Part shown: in pieces, positions 51,143 to 52,557 of the stretch
Numbering within the stretch: the first letter of the stretch is position 1
Layout: each line of letters begins with the position of its first letter
Assembly (NCBI GenBank): GCA_025354525.1
Contig: JANXMS010000218.1
Location: 1 to 52,557, forward strand
Direction: 5' to 3'
Length of the DNA stretch: 52,557 bases
Origin: Acidobacteriota bacterium
GTDB taxonomy: Bacteria > Acidobacteriota > Terriglobia > Bryobacterales > Bryobacteraceae
Position numbers and translations under genes: made by a program
The notes under the pieces: model-generated
What the model was told of the DNA's origin: nothing
Databases searched by the model: none
Seen by the model: the letters and a program-made list of their open reading frames with translations, nothing else

Positions 51143-52557
51143 ATGCCGCTCGTCCTCGCCCTCCTCGCCCTCGCTACCCTCCTCCCCGCCCAGACCCCCT
51201 CGCGCGAAGCCTTCCTCAACCGCCACTGCCTCTCCTGCCACAGCCAATCTGCCAAATCCGGCGGCTTCGTCCTCGAAGGCATCTCCCCCTCCAACCCCGC
51301 CGACCACCCCGAAATCTGGGAAAAAGTAGCCAAAAAAGTCCACGCTCAGGAAATGCCCCCCGCCGGTCTCCCCCGTCCCGACCCCACCGCCGCCGCATCC
51401 TTCCTCACCGCCCTCACCGCGGACCTCGACCGCCAACTCCCCTACCCCGGCCGACCCCTCATCCGCCGCCTCAACCGCACCGAATACGCCAACGCCATCC
51501 GCGACCTCTTCTCGCTCGAACTCCCCCTCGCCGCCGAACTCCCCCCCGACCAATCCGCCGCCGGCTTCGACAATATCGCCGACGCCCTCTCCATGTCCCC
51601 CCTCCTCCTCGAACGCTATCTCAAAGTAGCCCGCCGCGTCACCCAACTAGCCACCGGAACCGGCGACCCCTCTCCCGTCGTCGAAATCTTCCGCGCCAAA
51701 GCAACCCAAGCCGCCTGGCAAGGCGAAGGCATGCCCTTCGGCACCCGCGGCGGCATCCGCGTCACCCACTTCTTCCCCCACGACGGCGACTACGACCTCC
51801 GCGCCTTCCTCGCCAAAGAAAGCCTCTCTCCCCTCGAAGGCGTCCGCTTCTTTCGCCTCCGCCTCACTAAAATAAAAGCTGGCTCCCACACCGTCATCGT
51901 CACCTTCCCCGACGAATTCGCCGAACACGAAGGCCCCGTCCTCGACGTCGGCGGCCCCGGCGGCCGACCCCTCGGCGGCCCCCTTGATGTCCTCGGCACC
52001 GCCATCCGCCCCACCCTCGAATTCCGCCTCGACGGCCGTCGCCTCAAACTCTTCGAAATCGCCGGCATGACCTCCGGCGAAGCCGCCTTCGATGGCCAAC
52101 CCGGCCCCCCCACCCTCGGCCGCATCGAAATCGCCGGCCCCTACAACCCCACCGGCCCCGGCCAAACCCCCAGCCGAGCAAAAATCTTCACTTGCAAGGA
52201 AGACCCCTGCGCCCCCAGCCTCCTCGCCCCCCTCGTCCGCCGAGCCTTCCGCCGAGACATCACCGAAAAGGACCTCCAACCCTTCCTCAAAACCTTCGCC
52301 GCCACCCGCGCCAAACACAACTTCGAAACCGCCATCGCCGCCGCCCTCCGCGACGTCCTCCTCACCCCCGATTTCCTCTTCCGCCTCGAATTCGATCACG
52401 CCCTCACCAGCTTCGAACTCGCCTCTCGCCTCTCGTTCTTCCTCTGGAGCAGCCTCCCGGACGACCAACTTCTCAACGTCGCCGCCACCGGCAAACTCAA
52501 CCATCCGAAAGTCCTCGAATCTGAAGTCCGCCGCCTCCTTGCCGACCCCCGCTCCGC
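51143..52557 (+). CDS. DUF1587/DUF1592-type cytochrome c protein, 5' part (runs off window)
   Basis: The plus frame opened by ATG 51143 continues to the window end without a stop: 471 residues and incomplete. Signal peptide (MPLVLALLALATLLPAQ), a c-type haem site (NRHCLSCHSQSAKSGGF, residues about 28-32), then HAQEMPPAGLPRPD with a possible haem-ligand Met. DUF1587-like RRLNRTEYANAIRDLFSLEL and DUF1592-type LRDVLLTPDFLFRLEFD with SRLSFFLWSSLPDDQL follow. This is the Planctomycetota/Acidobacteriota family usually next to DUF1552. An exported multi-domain oxidoreductase-like protein; reaction unknown. Confidence 0.85.
   Translation, partial: MPLVLALLALATLLPAQTPSREAFLNRHCLSCHSQSAKSGGFVLEGISPSNPADHPEIWEKVAKKVHAQEMPPAGLPRPDPTAAASFLTALTADLDRQLPYPGRPLIRRLNRTEYANAIRDLFSLELPLAAELPPDQSAAGFDNIADALSMSPLLLERYLKVARRVTQLATGTGDPSPVVEIFRAKATQAAWQGEGMPFGTRGGIRVTHFFPHDGDYDLRAFLAKESLSPLEGVRFFRLRLTKIKAGSHTVIVTFPDEFAEHEGPVLDVGGPGGRPLGGPLDVLGTAIRPTLEFRLDGRRLKLFEIAGMTSGEAAFDGQPGPPTLGRIEIAGPYNPTGPGQTPSRAKIFTCKEDPCAPSLLAPLVRRAFRRDITEKDLQPFLKTFAATRAKHNFETAIAAALRDVLLTPDFLFRLEFDHALTSFELASRLSFFLWSSLPDDQLLNVAATGKLNHPKVLESEVRRLLADPRS

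Noticed and set aside
51647-52504. Minus-strand frame of 285 codons opposite the last gene
   Set aside because: Plus strand carries a haem motif, signal peptide and DUF1587/1592 segments; the minus frame is Glu/Gly-rich antisense.

Overview
The window looks like chromosomal DNA of a GC-rich Acidobacteriota bacterium, most likely of the Bryobacterales/Solibacter type. This is inferred from family content, not from a marker phylogeny. The lineage hallmarks are four roughly 1000-residue Oar-like TonB-dependent receptors with an N-terminal carboxypeptidase-regulatory domain, DUF1549/DUF1501 and cytochrome-c/DUF1587/DUF1592 proteins, DUF1080, Uma2 nucleases, MacB-like permeases without an ATPase, and many secreted hydrolases.

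Layout. 0-2 kb (minus strand): a hypothetical gene and two HicB antitoxin genes, each followed by a hicA toxin gene broken by a one-base frameshift. 2-7.3 kb: secreted FAD oxidoreductase, two esterases and a DUF1080 protein. Between the last two of these lies a decayed tandem duplication of their convergent 3' ends. 7.4-10.3 kb: a tightly coupled operon of acetamidase/formamidase, enolase-superfamily enzyme and amidohydrolase. 10-11.4 kb (minus): outer-membrane barrel and a truncated membrane protein. 11.5-16 kb: MFS transporter, S10 carboxypeptidase and three tandem Uma2 genes, every gap being exactly 4 nt. 16-20.4 kb: DUF429 protein, DUF1549-DUF1501 pair, small membrane protein. 20.4-25.1 kb: S41-like peptidase, hrcA-grpE-dnaJ and tRNA-Ser(CGA). 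25.1-26.3 kb holds no recognisable gene. 26.3-30.6 kb (minus): two MacB/FtsX permeases and a GH10 xylanase. 30.6-46.9 kb: pseudopilin, DUF5666 protein, four TonB-dependent receptors and two RidA proteins, plus a fragment of an NtrC-type regulator. 46.9-52.6 kb: PhoD phosphatase, TPR protein, a broken VIT-family gene, aat, and the 5' part of a DUF1592-type cytochrome.

Base composition changes at about 25-26 kb. To the left the plus strand is G-rich whichever strand carries the gene; to the right it is C-rich. That is the pattern expected where replication forks meet, so the gene-free interval beside tRNA-Ser is a candidate replication terminus. A weak dif-like motif lies just downstream of the tRNA.

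Functionally the window fits a polymer-degrading heterotroph: xylanase, esterases, sugar-acid-type MFS transporter, enolase-superfamily/amidohydrolase operon, large outer-membrane receptors and secreted peptidases. The most distinctive features are the co-clustered low-complexity Gly/Met/Pro proteins after a pseudopilin, an exported RidA paired with a cytosolic one, the uniformly spaced MFS-S10-Uma2 operon, the two antitoxin genes with dead toxins, and several small frameshifted genes beside intact large ones. I see no CRISPR array, rRNA, complete insertion sequence or intact prophage.
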